Shown here: positions 1 to 8,998 of the stretch, in pieces
Position numbering within the stretch: the first letter of the stretch is position 1
Layout: each line of letters begins with the position of its first letter
Assembly (NCBI GenBank): GCA_035559795.1
Contig: DATMAR010000012.1
Location: forward strand, 248,001-312,000
Length of the DNA stretch: 64,000 bases
Reading direction: 5' to 3'
From: Fimbriimonadales bacterium
Lineage (GTDB): Bacteria > Armatimonadota > Fimbriimonadia > Fimbriimonadales > ATM1
Translations under genes and position numbers: made by a program
Notes under the pieces: generated by a model
Seen by the model: only the letters and a program-made list of their open reading frames with translations
Told to the model about the DNA's origin: nothing
The model's database searches: none

Positions 1-2
1 CT

Positions 3-146
3 TCGCAACAAGTCGAATTGATCGTTGAACGCTCTTGCGATGATTTAGGAGCAAAAGGCAACGATAGTACTTATGGCTGGGGTCGGGTGAATTCCTTCAA
101 AGCGCTTAAGTCTGCAAGGGCTGGTAAGCTCCCAGGGATCCCGTAA
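3..146 (+). CDS. Subtilase-family serine peptidase, C-terminal fragment
   Basis: An open frame enters from the left edge and stops at TAA 144-146, giving 47 residues. The stretch around GNDSTYGWGRVNSFKAL looks like the end of a peptidase S8 (subtilisin-like) catalytic domain, where a G-x-G-x-V-[ND] segment follows the catalytic serine region. The Asp/His/Ser triad would lie upstream, outside the window. The call rests on this short tail alone, so the family is likely but not certain. The last codons after the domain carry no membrane anchor or sorting signal. Confidence 0.5.
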   Translation, partial: SQQVELIVERSCDDLGAKGNDSTYGWGRVNSFKALKSARAGKLPGIP

Positions 147-173
147 AAGAGTTTCAATAGCGGCTATCTACAG

Positions 174-292
174 CACTACTTTTTTGAGGTAGTGTTTAAC
201 TTCTCCACGGTATTTCTATTTGCGTGGAGGAGTGCGAATCGATATAAACAAAAATTACTGTAAAAGTTGCTGGGAATTAAAAAAATAATTCC
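174..292. other. Intergenic inverted repeats before the PEP-CTERM gene
   Basis: The 244-base gap between the subtilase tail and the PEP-CTERM gene holds three inverted repeats. They are CACTAC/GTAGTG at 174-179/189-194, followed by TTT (possibly a weak terminator of the subtilase gene); CTCCACG/CGTGGAG at 203-209/223-229; and GGAATTA/TAATTCC at 273-279/286-292 around an A-tract. The last two have no U-run and could be operator or leader structures. I see no convincing -35/-10 pair. Confidence 0.35.
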
Positions 293-390
293 GAAAGAAC
301 GAATATCCTCAACAAAAGGATGTAAAATATGAATTCGAGGCAAAAGATATGTCTTTTGCCAAGTTTCGTTGGAAAAGAGAGGTGAGAAGA

Positions 391-1008
391 ATGAAACTTC
401 TTCGCTTAGCAACGTTTCTAAGCGCTTCCTTTCTCGCGAGTTGTGTCTTCGCACAGCTCACCGCGATAGGCCCATTCTCAGGGCTATATAAAGAAGGCTT
501 CGAAGGAGCAGACTTGCCCAAATTCCAGTTCCTTCCACACTATGATGTGTTCGGAGGCGCTGGAGATATCTATCAAGTCGGTTCTGGCCAAGGCTTGCAC
601 ATCACGACTGGTTGGAGTTATTACTACGTCACGTATCCTCATGGTGGGCAGTATTTCATGGGCCCCACTTATGGAGTCGGAGTCCGTTGGGAATTCGATG
701 TACCAGCGATGCGTTTCGGAGGATATTTCACCACGAACTATAAAGACTCCGGGGCTACAGCGTACTTCTATGATGCCGCTGGTGGGTTGATAGGTGTAAT
801 GCCAATCCAAGCCATAGCAGGAAACTCGGCCTGGGCATGGGACGGCTGGCAATCCAGCGTTCCCATTAAAGCCGTCGAGATCTTCTCGAACTGGGGCGCA
901 GGACATATCATGCACGATGATATGGAGTACGACCCCGTTCCTGAGCCAGCCACGTTGGCTGTACTTGGTTTAGGGCTTGCGGCATTGATTGCAAGAAAGC
1001 GCAAATAA
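391..1008 (+). CDS. PEP-CTERM sorting-domain secreted protein
   Basis: This 205-residue exported protein has an N-terminal signal peptide (MKLLRLATFLSASFLASCVFA, cleavage likely near residue 21). The middle region is rich in Gly, Tyr and Trp and probably beta-sheet. The end is a classical PEP-CTERM signal at residues 183-205: VPEP, a hydrophobic helix, then an Arg/Lys tail (ARKRK). In diderms such tails are processed by exosortase (EpsH/XrtA type) and usually mark proteins bound for the surface or exopolysaccharide. ATG 391 is preferred over an in-frame ATG at 349 because GAGAGGTGAG lies just upstream and the signal peptide begins there. The precise function is unknown. A strong hairpin follows the gene. 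Confidence 0.85.
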   Translation: MKLLRLATFLSASFLASCVFAQLTAIGPFSGLYKEGFEGADLPKFQFLPHYDVFGGAGDIYQVGSGQGLHITTGWSYYYVTYPHGGQYFMGPTYGVGVRWEFDVPAMRFGGYFTTNYKDSGATAYFYDAAGGLIGVMPIQAIAGNSAWAWDGWQSSVPIKAVEIFSNWGAGHIMHDDMEYDPVPEPATLAVLGLGLAALIARKRK

Positions 1009-1030
1009 TCTAGAGCCTTCTTTGGTGCAT

Positions 1031-1063
1031 TAGGGGCAAGGATGGTTTTGAGCCTTGCCCCTA
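1031..1063 (+). terminator. Strong hairpin after the PEP-CTERM gene
   Basis: An 11-bp perfect stem, TAGGGGCAAGG (1031-1041) with CCTTGCCCCTA (1053-1063), has an 11-base loop. It lies 22 bases after the PEP-CTERM stop codon. No U-tract follows, so it may be a weak or Rho-assisted terminator, or an mRNA-stabilising 3' hairpin. Confidence 0.5.
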
Positions 1064-1131
1064 TCATTCTGCAACGAACGCCTCTTTAGAGACTCACCAT
1101 CCCTCATTGTTAATGCCAAACTTTTTAGTTC

Positions 1132-2649
1132 ATGAATAAGGAATTTCATATCACTCCACGGAATTTGAGTTTCAGCGACTGGTATCAAGACGTCGTTATC
1201 AAAGCGGGGTTGGCGGATTATTCAGGCGTGAAAGGATGCATGGTCATCAAACCGCATGGCTATGCGATATGGGAACTCATGCAGCGCGCATTGGATGCAA
1301 TGTTCAAAGAGTCCGGACATGAAAATGCATACTTCCCTCTTTTCGTTCCGAAATCTTTTTTCGCTAAAGAGGCTGAACACGTATCGGGATTTGCGAAGGA
1401 ATGCGCGGTCGTAACTCATTATCGTTTGAAAGAGGACCCAGAAACGAAAGAACTCATTGTAGACCCAGAAGCGAAACTCGAAGAAGAATTGATCATTCGG
1501 CCAACGAGCGAGACCGTGATTTGGAATATGTATAGCAAATGGATACAAAGTTATCGCGACTTACCGATATTAATCAATCAATGGGCGAACGTCGTGCGAT
1601 GGGAAATGCGGACAAGACTCTTCTTGAGAACTGCTGAATTTTTATGGCAAGAGGGGCATACAGCGCATGAAACCTACGAAGAAGCAGAACGAGAAGCGCT
1701 TTTGATTTTGGGTATCTATCGAAAATTTGCAGAAGAATGGATGGCAGTCCCGGTGATCGCCGGAAGAAAAACAGAGAGCGAAAAATTCGCAGGGGCAGAC
1801 CATACTTATACTATCGAAGCATTGACACAAGATTTACGCTGTTTGCAAGCGGGAACTTCGCATCATTTGGGACAAAACTTCGCAAAGGCATTCGATGTAC
1901 AATTCGCAACGCGAGAAGGAAACCTCGAATATGTCTATGCGACGAGTTGGGGAGTTTCGACTCGGTTGATCGGAACGCTCGTGATGGTACATTCGGACGA
2001 CAAAGGTTTGATTTGTCCACCGCGCCTCGCTCCATTACAGGTCGTCTTCGTCCCAATTTGGGGGGGAAACGAAAAAGTACGCGAAAAAGTTTTCCAAGCT
2101 TGCGACGGTTATTCCGAAATCCTTCGAAAAGCAGGTTGGGACGGTTCTCCGATTCGATGCAAAGTAGACAAACGCGAAAAAGAAACGCCAGGATTCAAAT
2201 TTAACGATTGGGAAATGCGTGGAGCATGCTTGCGCGTCGAATTAGGACCTCGAGATTTGCAATCCGAGCAATGTGTGATTGCAAGAAGAGACACGGGCAC
2301 GAAAATAAATGTGCCATTCGAAAGACTCGTTACGAGCGTTCAGCAACTCCTCGATGACATGCAAAACGACCTTCTCGTAAAGGCTCGAAAATTCCGTGAC
2401 GAAAACACACACAGACTCGATTCCTATGAAGAATTCAAAAAAGTATTCGATGAGGAAGGCGGTCCTGGATTCGTGCTTGCGCATTGGGATGGCACGGAAG
2501 AAACCGAAAAACGAATCACCGAAGAAACGAAAGCGACGATACGATGCATCCCATTAGAACCACTCGATCCTTCCGACGAAACCCCAGGCAGATGCATCGT
2601 TACAGGTAAACCGAGCGAACGCAGAGTAGTTTTCGGAAAAGCCTATTAG
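1132..2649 (+). CDS. proS: Proline--tRNA ligase (ProS type 3)
   Basis: This cytoplasmic class II aminoacyl-tRNA synthetase charges tRNA-Pro with proline. The 505 residues fit the shorter eukaryal/archaeal-like ProS type, not the roughly 570-residue bacterial type with an inserted editing domain. Visible features are the N-terminal [22 protein letters not shown] segment, class II motif 2 around the [21 protein letters not shown] region (near residues 162-184), motif 3 [19 protein letters not shown], an anticodon-binding domain, and a C-terminal tail ending RRVVFGKAY. The start is an ATG with no obvious Shine-Dalgarno. The stop overlaps the convergent MFS stop by four bases. Confidence 0.95.
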   Translation: MNKEFHITPRNLSFSDWYQDVVIKAGLADYSGVKGCMVIKPHGYAIWELMQRALDAMFKESGHENAYFPLFVPKSFFAKEAEHVSGFAKECAVVTHYRLKEDPETKELIVDPEAKLEEELIIRPTSETVIWNMYSKWIQSYRDLPILINQWANVVRWEMRTRLFLRTAEFLWQEGHTAHETYEEAEREALLILGIYRKFAEEWMAVPVIAGRKTESEKFAGADHTYTIEALTQDLRCLQAGTSHHLGQNFAKAFDVQFATREGNLEYVYATSWGVSTRLIGTLVMVHSDDKGLICPPRLAPLQVVFVPIWGGNEKVREKVFQACDGYSEILRKAGWDGSPIRCKVDKREKETPGFKFNDWEMRGACLRVELGPRDLQSEQCVIARRDTGTKINVPFERLVTSVQQLLDDMQNDLLVKARKFRDENTHRLDSYEEFKKVFDEEGGPGFVLAHWDGTEETEKRITEETKATIRCIPLEPLDPSDETPGRCIVTGKPSERRVVFGKAY

Positions 2650-3881
2650 GTGCGCTTTTCTAATCTATCGAGTGCAAAAAACGACAAAAAGAAACCGAGT
2701 GTAACAGCATTTCCGCATGCGACAAAAGGCGCGTAGTGATTGAATTCATACATTTTCGATCCGATGACCAGTCCGATAATCGCCCCTAATCCCTGCGCCG
2801 TCATCACTGCCCCCAAATAGGAGGCAGACCTCTTGGGATGTATATGACTTACCGTCGCATACCAACTCGGAATTGCGAGTAAAAAACCGAGCCCTACCAA
2901 AACTGCGCCTAAGGATAATACGATTTGAGTTTGCAGAAATGGAATCCATGCACCTAACGCAACTAGCCAGATACCGATCGAGCACATTCCGAGTCCTAAT
3001 TGAACGGCTTTTTCTTTCCCTATACGCTCCCCCCAAGAACCCAGAGGCACGCTCGCAAGTGCCATAAGAATCCCGGCGGGTAGAGCCAACCCACCGAACT
3101 CCGCCTGAGTAAGATTCAATTCATCTTTCGCGAACCACTGCAAAGGAACCATAGGAAACCCTACTCCCAAAAAAGTAACGAAAGCAGTAATTAAAAGAAG
3201 TGGGATCTTTTTACAACATAACCAAATGTCTTTGATCCGATATTCCTCAGCAACGTCTACGTGAGACCGCGATGATTTAGGGTGGAAGAAAACAGCGATA
3301 AGGGCTGCAAGAACAAACAAAAACGATGCGGCGAACAACCCAGCGCCTGGATTATCGAAGAGTCCGTTCAGCCCCCCCGCAATAGGAAGACCGAGCGCAA
3401 GACCAATCATAAAACAAACATTAAGGAGTGAAAGCGCATGCGCTCGTTCTCGTGGTCCGACTGCTTCCGCAACAGATGCATAAGCAGCAGGCCAGAGCAT
3501 CGCCGCAGACAAACCATCGAGAACTCTCAATCCTGCAATCGCCAAGGTTTCGGTCACTCCGTATCCCATGGGAATCAATAAAGTAAGTATCGGAGTTATA
3601 GACCATATCATCGGTGCAGAAATCAAAAAGAATTTCTTTCCGTATTTGTCTGTGTAATGACCCATAAAGGATTTGAAAAAGGCTTCGCTGAGAAGAAATG
3701 ACATAACGACGAGACCGACGACACCTTCTGAAAATCCTCTCAAATCCCGCAGGTAAACGGGCATTACTGCGACATTCAAGATAGCTACACCTAACTCACA
3801 AAGCAAAGCAAGCGCTAGCAACGGTGCGACTTGAGGTCGCAGCCATATCGCTTTTATTTTTTGTTGGTTCGTAACGTTCAC
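2646..3881 (-). CDS. Major facilitator superfamily transporter
   Basis: This is a 411-residue integral membrane protein with about 12 hydrophobic segments in two sixfold halves. The loop [10 protein letters not shown] after TM2 matches the MFS A-motif (G-x-x-x-D-R/K-x-G-R/K-K), and a weaker copy, [12 protein letters not shown], sits in the second half. This is the usual drug/sugar proton-coupled efflux or uptake fold. The substrate cannot be deduced. The start is GTG at 3881, directly after the terminator of the ribosomal superoperon, so the gene is probably transcribed separately. It converges on proS with a 4-base stop overlap. Confidence 0.85.
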   Translation of the reverse strand: MNVTNQQKIKAIWLRPQVAPLLALALLCELGVAILNVAVMPVYLRDLRGFSEGVVGLVVMSFLLSEAFFKSFMGHYTDKYGKKFFLISAPMIWSITPILTLLIPMGYGVTETLAIAGLRVLDGLSAAMLWPAAYASVAEAVGPRERAHALSLLNVCFMIGLALGLPIAGGLNGLFDNPGAGLFAASFLFVLAALIAVFFHPKSSRSHVDVAEEYRIKDIWLCCKKIPLLLITAFVTFLGVGFPMVPLQWFAKDELNLTQAEFGGLALPAGILMALASVPLGSWGERIGKEKAVQLGLGMCSIGIWLVALGAWIPFLQTQIVLSLGAVLVGLGFLLAIPSWYATVSHIHPKRSASYLGAVMTAQGLGAIIGLVIGSKMYEFNHYAPFVACGNAVTLGFFLSFFALDRLEKRT

Positions 3882-3886
3882 TACAC

Positions 3887-3921
3887 AAAAATAAAGACGC
3901 GAAGCATTATTTCTTCGCGTC
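3887..3921 (-). terminator. Intrinsic terminator of the ribosomal superoperon
   Basis: On the minus strand GACGCGAAG and CTTCGCGTC (3913-3921 and 3896-3904) form a perfect 9-bp GC-rich stem with an 8-base loop, followed by TTTATTTTT. It lies 36 bases downstream of the rpsI stop and before the MFS start. It is the clearest Rho-independent terminator on the minus strand and closes the 25-kb ribosomal cluster. Confidence 0.9.
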
Positions 3922-3957
3922 CATGCATTTCGAATGATTGTGATTTTTCGTGTTGAT

Positions 3958-4350
3958 TTATCTTTTTACGTATTGGAATCCGCGTCTTGCTCGTTTACGG
4001 CCGTATTTCTTACGTTCCTTCACTCTGGGATCACGAGTGAGAAATCCGCCTTGACGCATTATTGGCTTTAATTCATTTTCCATCTCTACAAGAGCCCGAG
4101 AGATTCCTAATTTGACTGCTCCTGCTTGTCCTGCTAAGCCACCTCCTTCTGAATCCGCTATTACATCCACCTTATCCGCCATATCTACTGCGCGCAATGG
4201 ACTCAAAACGACCATTTCTAAAACTTTCCTTCCGAAGTATTCGCTCACAGGTTTGCCGTTAACGACAATTTTCCCAGAGCCTGGTTTTAACCACACTCGG
4301 GCGATCGCGTTCTTTCGTCTTCCTGTGGCGTAATATTGGTTGTCGGTCAT
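3958..4350 (-). CDS. rpsI: 30S ribosomal protein S9
   Basis: S9 is 130 residues long, the normal size. It begins DNQYYATGRRKNAIARVWL and ends with the basic tail KRARRGFQYVKR, whose last residues reach the decoding centre and contact P-site tRNA. It is the last gene of the superoperon. It overlaps the stop of rplM by four bases (ATGA-type), so it is translationally coupled to L13, the universal rplM-rpsI pair. A strong terminator follows. Confidence 0.97.
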   Translation of the reverse strand: MTDNQYYATGRRKNAIARVWLKPGSGKIVVNGKPVSEYFGRKVLEMVVLSPLRAVDMADKVDVIADSEGGGLAGQAGAVKLGISRALVEMENELKPIMRQGGFLTRDPRVKERKKYGRKRARRGFQYVKR

Positions 4351-4799
4351 TTCGATTCTCCTAACGACAGAATTTCTGGATTTTGCGCACTATGCGGATG
4401 TTCAGCGCCTGGATAAATTCGAAGTTTCTTAATCATTTGTCTACCTAATCTGTGCTTAGGCATCATTCCCCAAATTGCACGGTGGATAAGTTTTTCTGGT
4501 TTAGTCGTCAATAAATTTCCGCGTGTTGCACTGCGCAACCCTTGAGGGTGCATGGTATGCCAATAAATCTTCTCCTCTTTTTTCTTTCCTGTTAGAATCG
4601 CTTTCGATGCATTAATGACAATAACATGGTCACCGACGTCTACATTATACGAAAACGTCGGTTTATGTTTTCCCGTTAAAATTCGGGCGACGACCGCTGC
4701 CAGACGGCCGATAGGTTGGTTCGTAGCATCCACTACGTACCATTTTCTTTGCATTTCACTCGGTTTTACTATTGTTGTTTTCATAACTTTATTCAGCAT
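4347..4799 (-). CDS. rplM: 50S ribosomal protein L13
   Basis: L13 is 150 residues counted from ATG 4799. The typical L13 start MKTTIVKPSE lies five codons in, at 4784, and family length favours 4784. The diagnostic block KWYVVDATNQPIGRLA and the central GDHVIVINASKAILTGKK are present. The protein binds 23S rRNA early in assembly. It sits between truA (6-base gap) and rpsI (4-base overlap). In E. coli rplM-rpsI is a separate operon; here it is joined to the alpha operon through truA, as in Firmicutes. Confidence 0.96.
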   Translation of the reverse strand: MLNKVMKTTIVKPSEMQRKWYVVDATNQPIGRLAAVVARILTGKHKPTFSYNVDVGDHVIVINASKAILTGKKKEEKIYWHTMHPQGLRSATRGNLLTTKPEKLIHRAIWGMMPKHRLGRQMIKKLRIYPGAEHPHSAQNPEILSLGESK

Positions 4800-4805
4800 C
4801 GTCGT

Positions 4806-5615
4806 CTATTCGTCCTCATCCATTGTGCCATATTCTTCTCGAATATCTCGAAGTCGTCTTCCATATTTTACTTTTACGAGGGTTAGCCCTTTTGGAGGTA
4901 AGACTCGTGGCGGCTTACTCTTCATCCAGACTTCCTTTTGTAAAAGCGCTTCGAATTCTTCGACGGAGCGTTTTCCTCGTCCGATTTCCCAAAGCGCACC
5001 TGCTATTTTGCGCACCATTCCTCGCAAAAACGCTGTCGCTTCCAATCGGATTCGCACTTCGTCTCTCACTCTGTTTACATTTGCAACCAACATTGTACGA
5101 ACAGGGTTTTCGATTTCCTGCACCCCAATCGCAAACCCCGAAAAGTCATGGGTTCCTAAAAGCAATTGTGCGCAAGAGTTCATCGCCTCGACATCCAACG
5201 AATATCCTGCATTGAAAACGTAGCGACTTATCATCGGATTCGGGTGCTCATCTTCTACCATGCGATATTCATACACTCTCGAACGAGCGAAAAAACGCGA
5301 ATGAAACCGCAATGGAACGAAAGAAGCGCGATAGACTCGCATATCCATCGGAAGTAGCCGATTCAAGATTCTCGGCCATTTTTCAGATGGAATAGGCACA
5401 TGCGTTGCGAAATCGCACACTTGACCGGTAGCATGTACTCCCGAATCGGTGCGACTCGCACCTCGCAATTCCACTTCTTCGCCGATTGCTCGTCGAATAG
5501 ATTCTTTCAAGGTTCCTTGGACTGTGCGAACCTGAGATTGCTCAGCCCATCCACAAAAATCCGTTCCGTCGTATTGAACGACAAGTTTGATTCGTTTTAC
5601 TTTTCGTTCAATCAA
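4806..5615 (-). CDS. truA: tRNA pseudouridine(38-40) synthase TruA
   Basis: TruA isomerises uridines 38-40 in the anticodon arm of many tRNAs. The 269-residue protein has the N-terminal VQYDGTDFCGWAEQ motif and the catalytic block ASRTDSGVHA, whose Asp is the conserved nucleophile. The second half contains the FLRGMVRKIAGALWEIG motif. Translation probably starts at TTG 5615, eight bases inside rplQ, so it is coupled to L17. The position between rplQ and rplM matches the Gram-positive rplQ-truA-rplM order. Confidence 0.95.
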   Translation of the reverse strand: MIERKVKRIKLVVQYDGTDFCGWAEQSQVRTVQGTLKESIRRAIGEEVELRGASRTDSGVHATGQVCDFATHVPIPSEKWPRILNRLLPMDMRVYRASFVPLRFHSRFFARSRVYEYRMVEDEHPNPMISRYVFNAGYSLDVEAMNSCAQLLLGTHDFSGFAIGVQEIENPVRTMLVANVNRVRDEVRIRLEATAFLRGMVRKIAGALWEIGRGKRSVEEFEALLQKEVWMKSKPPRVLPPKGLTLVKVKYGRRLRDIREEYGTMDEDE

Positions 5616-6045
5616 CCAATTCGATCACCGCAGTCGGTGCCGCATCCCCTCTTCTTCTACCCGTTCGTGTTATGCGTGTGTATCCTCCGTTGCGATTCGA
5701 GAATCTCGGAGCGACACGTGTGAAAAGGTAATGCACCAAATCCTCGCCGTTGATCAGCGAGCGCGCTGCTTGTTCCTCCAAAGACGTTCCGATACGACGT
5801 GGGTCCGAAGAAGGAATGCTCCGACTGTGCCCCACCAATATTTTTCTCGCTTGGCGACGTGCAGAAAGAGAATCTTCTTGCGCGAGCCGAATTAATGGTT
5901 CTACGATTCGTCTTAATTCTTTTGCTCGTGTTACGGTCGTGTGAACATAACCATGCCTTATTAGTTGCCGAACGAGGTTGGTCAATAAATGCTTCCGTTG
6001 GTCACTCGGAAGCCCTAATTTTCTTCTATCTATTTTGTGATACAT
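5608..6045 (-). CDS. rplQ: 50S ribosomal protein L17
   Basis: L17 is 145 residues. It opens with the family signature RRKLGLPSDQRKHLLTNLVRQLI and has the RAKELRRIVEPLIRLA helix. It ends in a beta strand, TRTGRRRGDAAPTAVIELVD, at the surface near the polypeptide exit region. The gene follows rpoA with a 5-base gap and overlaps the TTG start of truA by eight bases. It is slightly longer than the E. coli protein because of an insert before the last strand. Confidence 0.96.
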   Translation of the reverse strand: MYHKIDRRKLGLPSDQRKHLLTNLVRQLIRHGYVHTTVTRAKELRRIVEPLIRLAQEDSLSARRQARKILVGHSRSIPSSDPRRIGTSLEEQAARSLINGEDLVHYLFTRVAPRFSNRNGGYTRITRTGRRRGDAAPTAVIELVD

Positions 6046-6050
6046 AGCGC

Positions 6051-7067
6051 TTATTCCTCGTAGTCTTCGTCTTCCTCTTCTGCTAAGGCTTCGAGATGCG
6101 CTTTTCCAGGGCGAAGTTTGATTCCTCTTGCGGCTAATTTTTCGCGAACTTCATCGAGCGCTTTTTTGCCGAAACCACGAATAGCTAATAATTCGCTTTC
6201 CGTGTATTGCATGATATCTTTGAGTGTTTCTATATGCGCTTTTCTCAAGCAGTTGTACGTTCGTTGAGTGAAATCCAATTCCTCAATACGAACATCAGGA
6301 ACTCCTGCTAGTTCAGGCGTTGCTTCCCCTTCATCGAGCAAGCCGAGCTTCATGCTTCCTGGGGCGATATCGGAAAACATTCGCAGATACTTGCTCAGAA
6401 TTTCCGAAGCCTGGCAAAGCGCGACATTGGGCTGAACTGCGCCATTCGTCCACACTTCCAACGTCAGACGTTCGAAATCGGTTCTTTGCCCCACACGCGT
6501 GGCTTCCACCGTGTAATTCGCCTTTTTGACTGGCGTAAAGTTCGAGCCTACCGGAATGATTCCGATTTTTCCCTTATATTTTTCGTGCCTTTCCGGTAGA
6601 ACGTATCCTGTTCCCCATGAGACATACATTTCGATGTACAAACTCCTATTCGATTCGCTAATCGTGCAGAGATAACATTCCGGATTCACGATTTCTACAT
6701 CCGAGGGGCATTGAACGTCTGCTCCTGTAACTCGACCTTTCTTTTTGACGTCTACCAAAAGTTCGAAGTCTTCTTCGGGGGGGCGATCACGGTTCACTCG
6801 AATGGCGAGATCGCGGATATTGAGAAGGAGTTCGTTCATATCCTCCTTCACCCCTGGAATAGGAGCGAATTCATGCAAAACTCCTTCCACGCGAACCGCT
6901 GTAACGGCTGCCCCTGGCACACCGGCGAGCAGCAGCCTGCGCAAAGAATTTCCTATCGTTTGTCCATATCCTCTTTCGAGGGGTGATAAGACGAACTTTC
7001 CGTAGGTTTCGGTAAGTTCCAAAGTTTGCAGTTGTGTTTGAAGTGTTGTTAAAGATGTCGGTGTCAT
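6051..7067 (-). CDS. rpoA: DNA-directed RNA polymerase subunit alpha
   Basis: The alpha subunit has 338 residues. The N-terminal dimerisation domain (about 10-240) contains SPLERGYGQTIGNSLRRLLL and the GAAVTAVRVEGVLHEF region that nucleates beta/beta-prime assembly. The C-terminal domain (about 265-325) has the helix-hairpin-helix TESELLAIRGFGKKALDEV, which contacts UP elements and activators. A short acidic tail (EEEDEDYEE) follows. It lies between rpsD (gap of two bases) and rplQ, the standard alpha-operon position. Confidence 0.97.
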   Translation of the reverse strand: MTPTSLTTLQTQLQTLELTETYGKFVLSPLERGYGQTIGNSLRRLLLAGVPGAAVTAVRVEGVLHEFAPIPGVKEDMNELLLNIRDLAIRVNRDRPPEEDFELLVDVKKKGRVTGADVQCPSDVEIVNPECYLCTISESNRSLYIEMYVSWGTGYVLPERHEKYKGKIGIIPVGSNFTPVKKANYTVEATRVGQRTDFERLTLEVWTNGAVQPNVALCQASEILSKYLRMFSDIAPGSMKLGLLDEGEATPELAGVPDVRIEELDFTQRTYNCLRKAHIETLKDIMQYTESELLAIRGFGKKALDEVREKLAARGIKLRPGKAHLEALAEEEDEDYEE

Positions 7068-7069
7068 AG

Positions 7070-7711
7070 TTATCTCGTGTAGAATTCTACAATCAATTGT
7101 TCGTTAATCAGGGTATCGATTTCTTGTCGCGACGGGAGATGAAGTACTTTCGCTTCGAAAGTTTCGGGGTTCAAAGAGAGCCAAGGTGGGGGAGAGGTCG
7201 TTGCAACCCTCTTAATCGCTTCGTCCTGGATGAATTTAGAATCGCGTTTGCTTTCATGCAAAGCGACAACATCTCCTGGATGCACCTGGAAACTCGGAAT
7301 ATTGACAATTCGGTCGTTCACGGTGAAAAACCGATGCGATACCAATTCACGCGCCTGTCCGCGCGATGAAGCCCATCCTAAACGATAGACGACGTTATCC
7401 AGCCGCGTTTCTAAAAGTTGTAGCAAACTTTCGCCGGTTACACCTCGTCTGCGGAAGGCTTCATCCATATAGCGAGCAAACTGTCTTTCTCTGAGTTGAT
7501 ACATTCTTTTCAGTTTTTGCTTTTCCATTAACTGCTCGCCGAATTCCGTCATCTTACGACGAACAGCGGTTCCTCCATGCTGACCAGGTGGTTTTCTTCT
7601 GGCTTCTTTTTCGATAGGGCATTTACGAGTGTAGCAACGGTCGCCCTTTAAATAAAGTTTCGTGCCCGCACTCCTGCAATAACGACACTTTGTTTCCCAA
7701 ACAACTGACAT
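7070..7711 (-). CDS. rpsD: 30S ribosomal protein S4 (zinc-binding form)
   Basis: S4 has 213 residues. The N-terminus carries Cys9, Cys12, Cys26 and Cys31 in a C-x2-C...C-x4-C arrangement, the zinc-binding C+ version as in Thermus. The S4 RNA-binding domain is at LLQLLETRLDNVVYRLG and onward (about 92-155), with RELVSHRFFTVNDRIVNIPS. S4 is a primary 16S binder and in many bacteria represses its own operon by binding the leader. I saw no obvious pseudoknot upstream here. Confidence 0.96.
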   Translation of the reverse strand: MSVVWETKCRYCRSAGTKLYLKGDRCYTRKCPIEKEARRKPPGQHGGTAVRRKMTEFGEQLMEKQKLKRMYQLRERQFARYMDEAFRRRGVTGESLLQLLETRLDNVVYRLGWASSRGQARELVSHRFFTVNDRIVNIPSFQVHPGDVVALHESKRDSKFIQDEAIKRVATTSPPPWLSLNPETFEAKVLHLPSRQEIDTLINEQLIVEFYTR

Positions 7712-7717
7712 ATCTCT

Positions 7718-8110
7718 CTATACTCTCCTCTTCTTCGGTGGTCTGCATCCATTGTGAGGTAGGGGGGTCACATCTCGAATGGAAACCACGTCGATTCCTG
7801 TTGCATGAATGGCTCGAATCGCAGTCTCCCTGCCACTCCCCGGTCCTTGCACGTAAACATTCACACGTTTCATTCCGAATTCCTGCGCTTGTCGTGCTGC
7901 GTTTTCCGCTGCGACTTGCGCTGCGAAGGGAGTGCCTTTGCGGCTTCCTTTGAAGCCGGCACGTCCTGCACTCGACCAGCAGAGGACGTTGCCTTCTTTA
8001 TCCGTTATCGTTACGATTGTGTTATTGAAAGTAGACAAGATATGTGCGATTCCGTGAACGCAACTTTTTGCTGTCTTTGCTTTCGGTTTTTGTGTGGATT
8101 TACGTGCCAT
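7718..8110 (-). CDS. rpsK: 30S ribosomal protein S11
   Basis: S11 is 130 residues. It has the conserved [15 protein letters not shown] strand, the loop [20 protein letters not shown], and the basic C-terminus [16 protein letters not shown] that lies on the 30S platform near the E site. It lies between rpsM (13-base gap) and rpsD. Nothing unusual is seen. Confidence 0.97.
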   Translation of the reverse strand: MARKSTQKPKAKTAKSCVHGIAHILSTFNNTIVTITDKEGNVLCWSSAGRAGFKGSRKGTPFAAQVAAENAARQAQEFGMKRVNVYVQGPGSGRETAIRAIHATGIDVVSIRDVTPLPHNGCRPPKKRRV

Positions 8111-8123
8111 ATGATTTTTGAAA

Positions 8124-8507
8124 TTACTTCGGTGATGGTGCTCTCTTCTTTCCGGCTACAGTCTTCTTAGGTCCTTTACGAGTTCGTGCATTATGTCGCG
8201 TCCTCTGACCGCGTACGGGCAAACCTTTTCTATGACGTAACCCGCGATAGCATCCGATTTCGATTAGACGCCGAATGTTTTGCTGAACCTCTTTTCGCAA
8301 GTCCCCTTCGACTTGATAGTTTCGGTCTATCTCTTCACGGATTTTCGCGATCTCCGCATCGCTCAATTCTCGGACCTTACGATCCGGATCTATCCCAGTG
8401 CTTTGGCAAATTTTCAAGGCAGAGGTGCGTCCGATGCCGTAAATATAGGGAAGGGCAAAGGCGACTTTCTTATTGCTCGGTAGGTCAACTCCTGCTATTC
8501 TCGCCAT
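8124..8507 (-). CDS. rpsM: 30S ribosomal protein S13
   Basis: S13 has 127 residues. It opens with [25 protein letters not shown], contains the [18 protein letters not shown] loop, and has a long Lys/Arg-rich C-terminal tail that reaches the tRNAs in the decoding region. S13 sits on the 30S head and forms intersubunit bridges. It follows rpmJ (12-base gap) and precedes rpsK, the normal alpha-operon order. Confidence 0.97.
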   Translation of the reverse strand: MARIAGVDLPSNKKVAFALPYIYGIGRTSALKICQSTGIDPDRKVRELSDAEIAKIREEIDRNYQVEGDLRKEVQQNIRRLIEIGCYRGLRHRKGLPVRGQRTRHNARTRKGPKKTVAGKKRAPSPK

Positions 8508-8519
8508 AAAACTCCGTTG

Positions 8520-8633
8520 TTACCCCTGTCTCTGCTTGTGCTTGGGGTTCGTACAAAGGACGCGTACGACGCCTTTGCGCCGTATGATCTTGCACTTTAC
8601 GCACATTTTCTTTACACTCGGTCGTACTTTCAT
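8520..8633 (-). CDS. rpmJ: 50S ribosomal protein L36 (zinc form)
   Basis: This is a 37-residue gene with start CAT(rc) at 8631-8633 and stop at 8520-8522. The translation starts [14 protein letters not shown] and ends [10 protein letters not shown]. Cys11, Cys14, Cys27 and His32 form the zinc site, so this is the C+ paralogue. L36 binds 23S rRNA domains V/VI. It lies between infA and rpsM as in many bacteria. Ahead of it is a 99-base gap that contains a bulged CTGGG/CCCAG hairpin on the minus strand. Confidence 0.96.
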   Translation of the reverse strand: MKVRPSVKKMCVKCKIIRRKGVVRVLCTNPKHKQRQG

Positions 8634-8732
8634 CGGGAATTGATCTTTGGAAACGAATAGCCTGGGAGGTCCTTAGAACCCAGAGAGAGGTGAAGTATAC
8701 CCCAAAAGCCCACATTTTTATGCGTCAAATGA

Positions 8733-8981
8733 CTATTTATATCGATAAACCACACGGCCTCGAGTCAGGTCGTAAGGGCTGAGTTCCACCTTCACACGGT
8801 CACCGGGGAGGATTTTGATGTAGTGCATGCGCATTTTCCCGCTGATATGCGCCAGTACTTCTTGCCCGGTATCGAGTTTGACCCGAAAATTTTCCCCGGG
8901 CAAGCGCTCTATGACCGTGCCTTCGACTTCGAGGGCTCGTTCTTTTTCACTGGTTTTGATTTTTCTTTTTTGTTCTGGCAT
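8733..8981 (-). CDS. infA: Translation initiation factor IF-1
   Basis: IF-1 is an 82-residue OB-fold protein that blocks the 30S A site during initiation and supports IF2 and IF3. The core [19 protein letters not shown] and [28 protein letters not shown] is standard. The first about 11 residues ([11 protein letters not shown]) are a short basic extension compared with E. coli. An in-frame frame continues upstream to 9095, but ATG 8981 is chosen because AGGTGG lies upstream and the map stop is at 8999. Confidence 0.95.
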   Translation of the reverse strand: MPEQKRKIKTSEKERALEVEGTVIERLPGENFRVKLDTGQEVLAHISGKMRMHYIKILPGDRVKVELSPYDLTRGRVVYRYK

Positions 8982-8998
8982 ATGTTTTAGGAGTCCAC

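Noticed and set aside
8634-8732. Internal promoter before rpmJ (TTGACG...TATACT)
   Set aside because: The spacer is 23 bases, too long for sigma-70.
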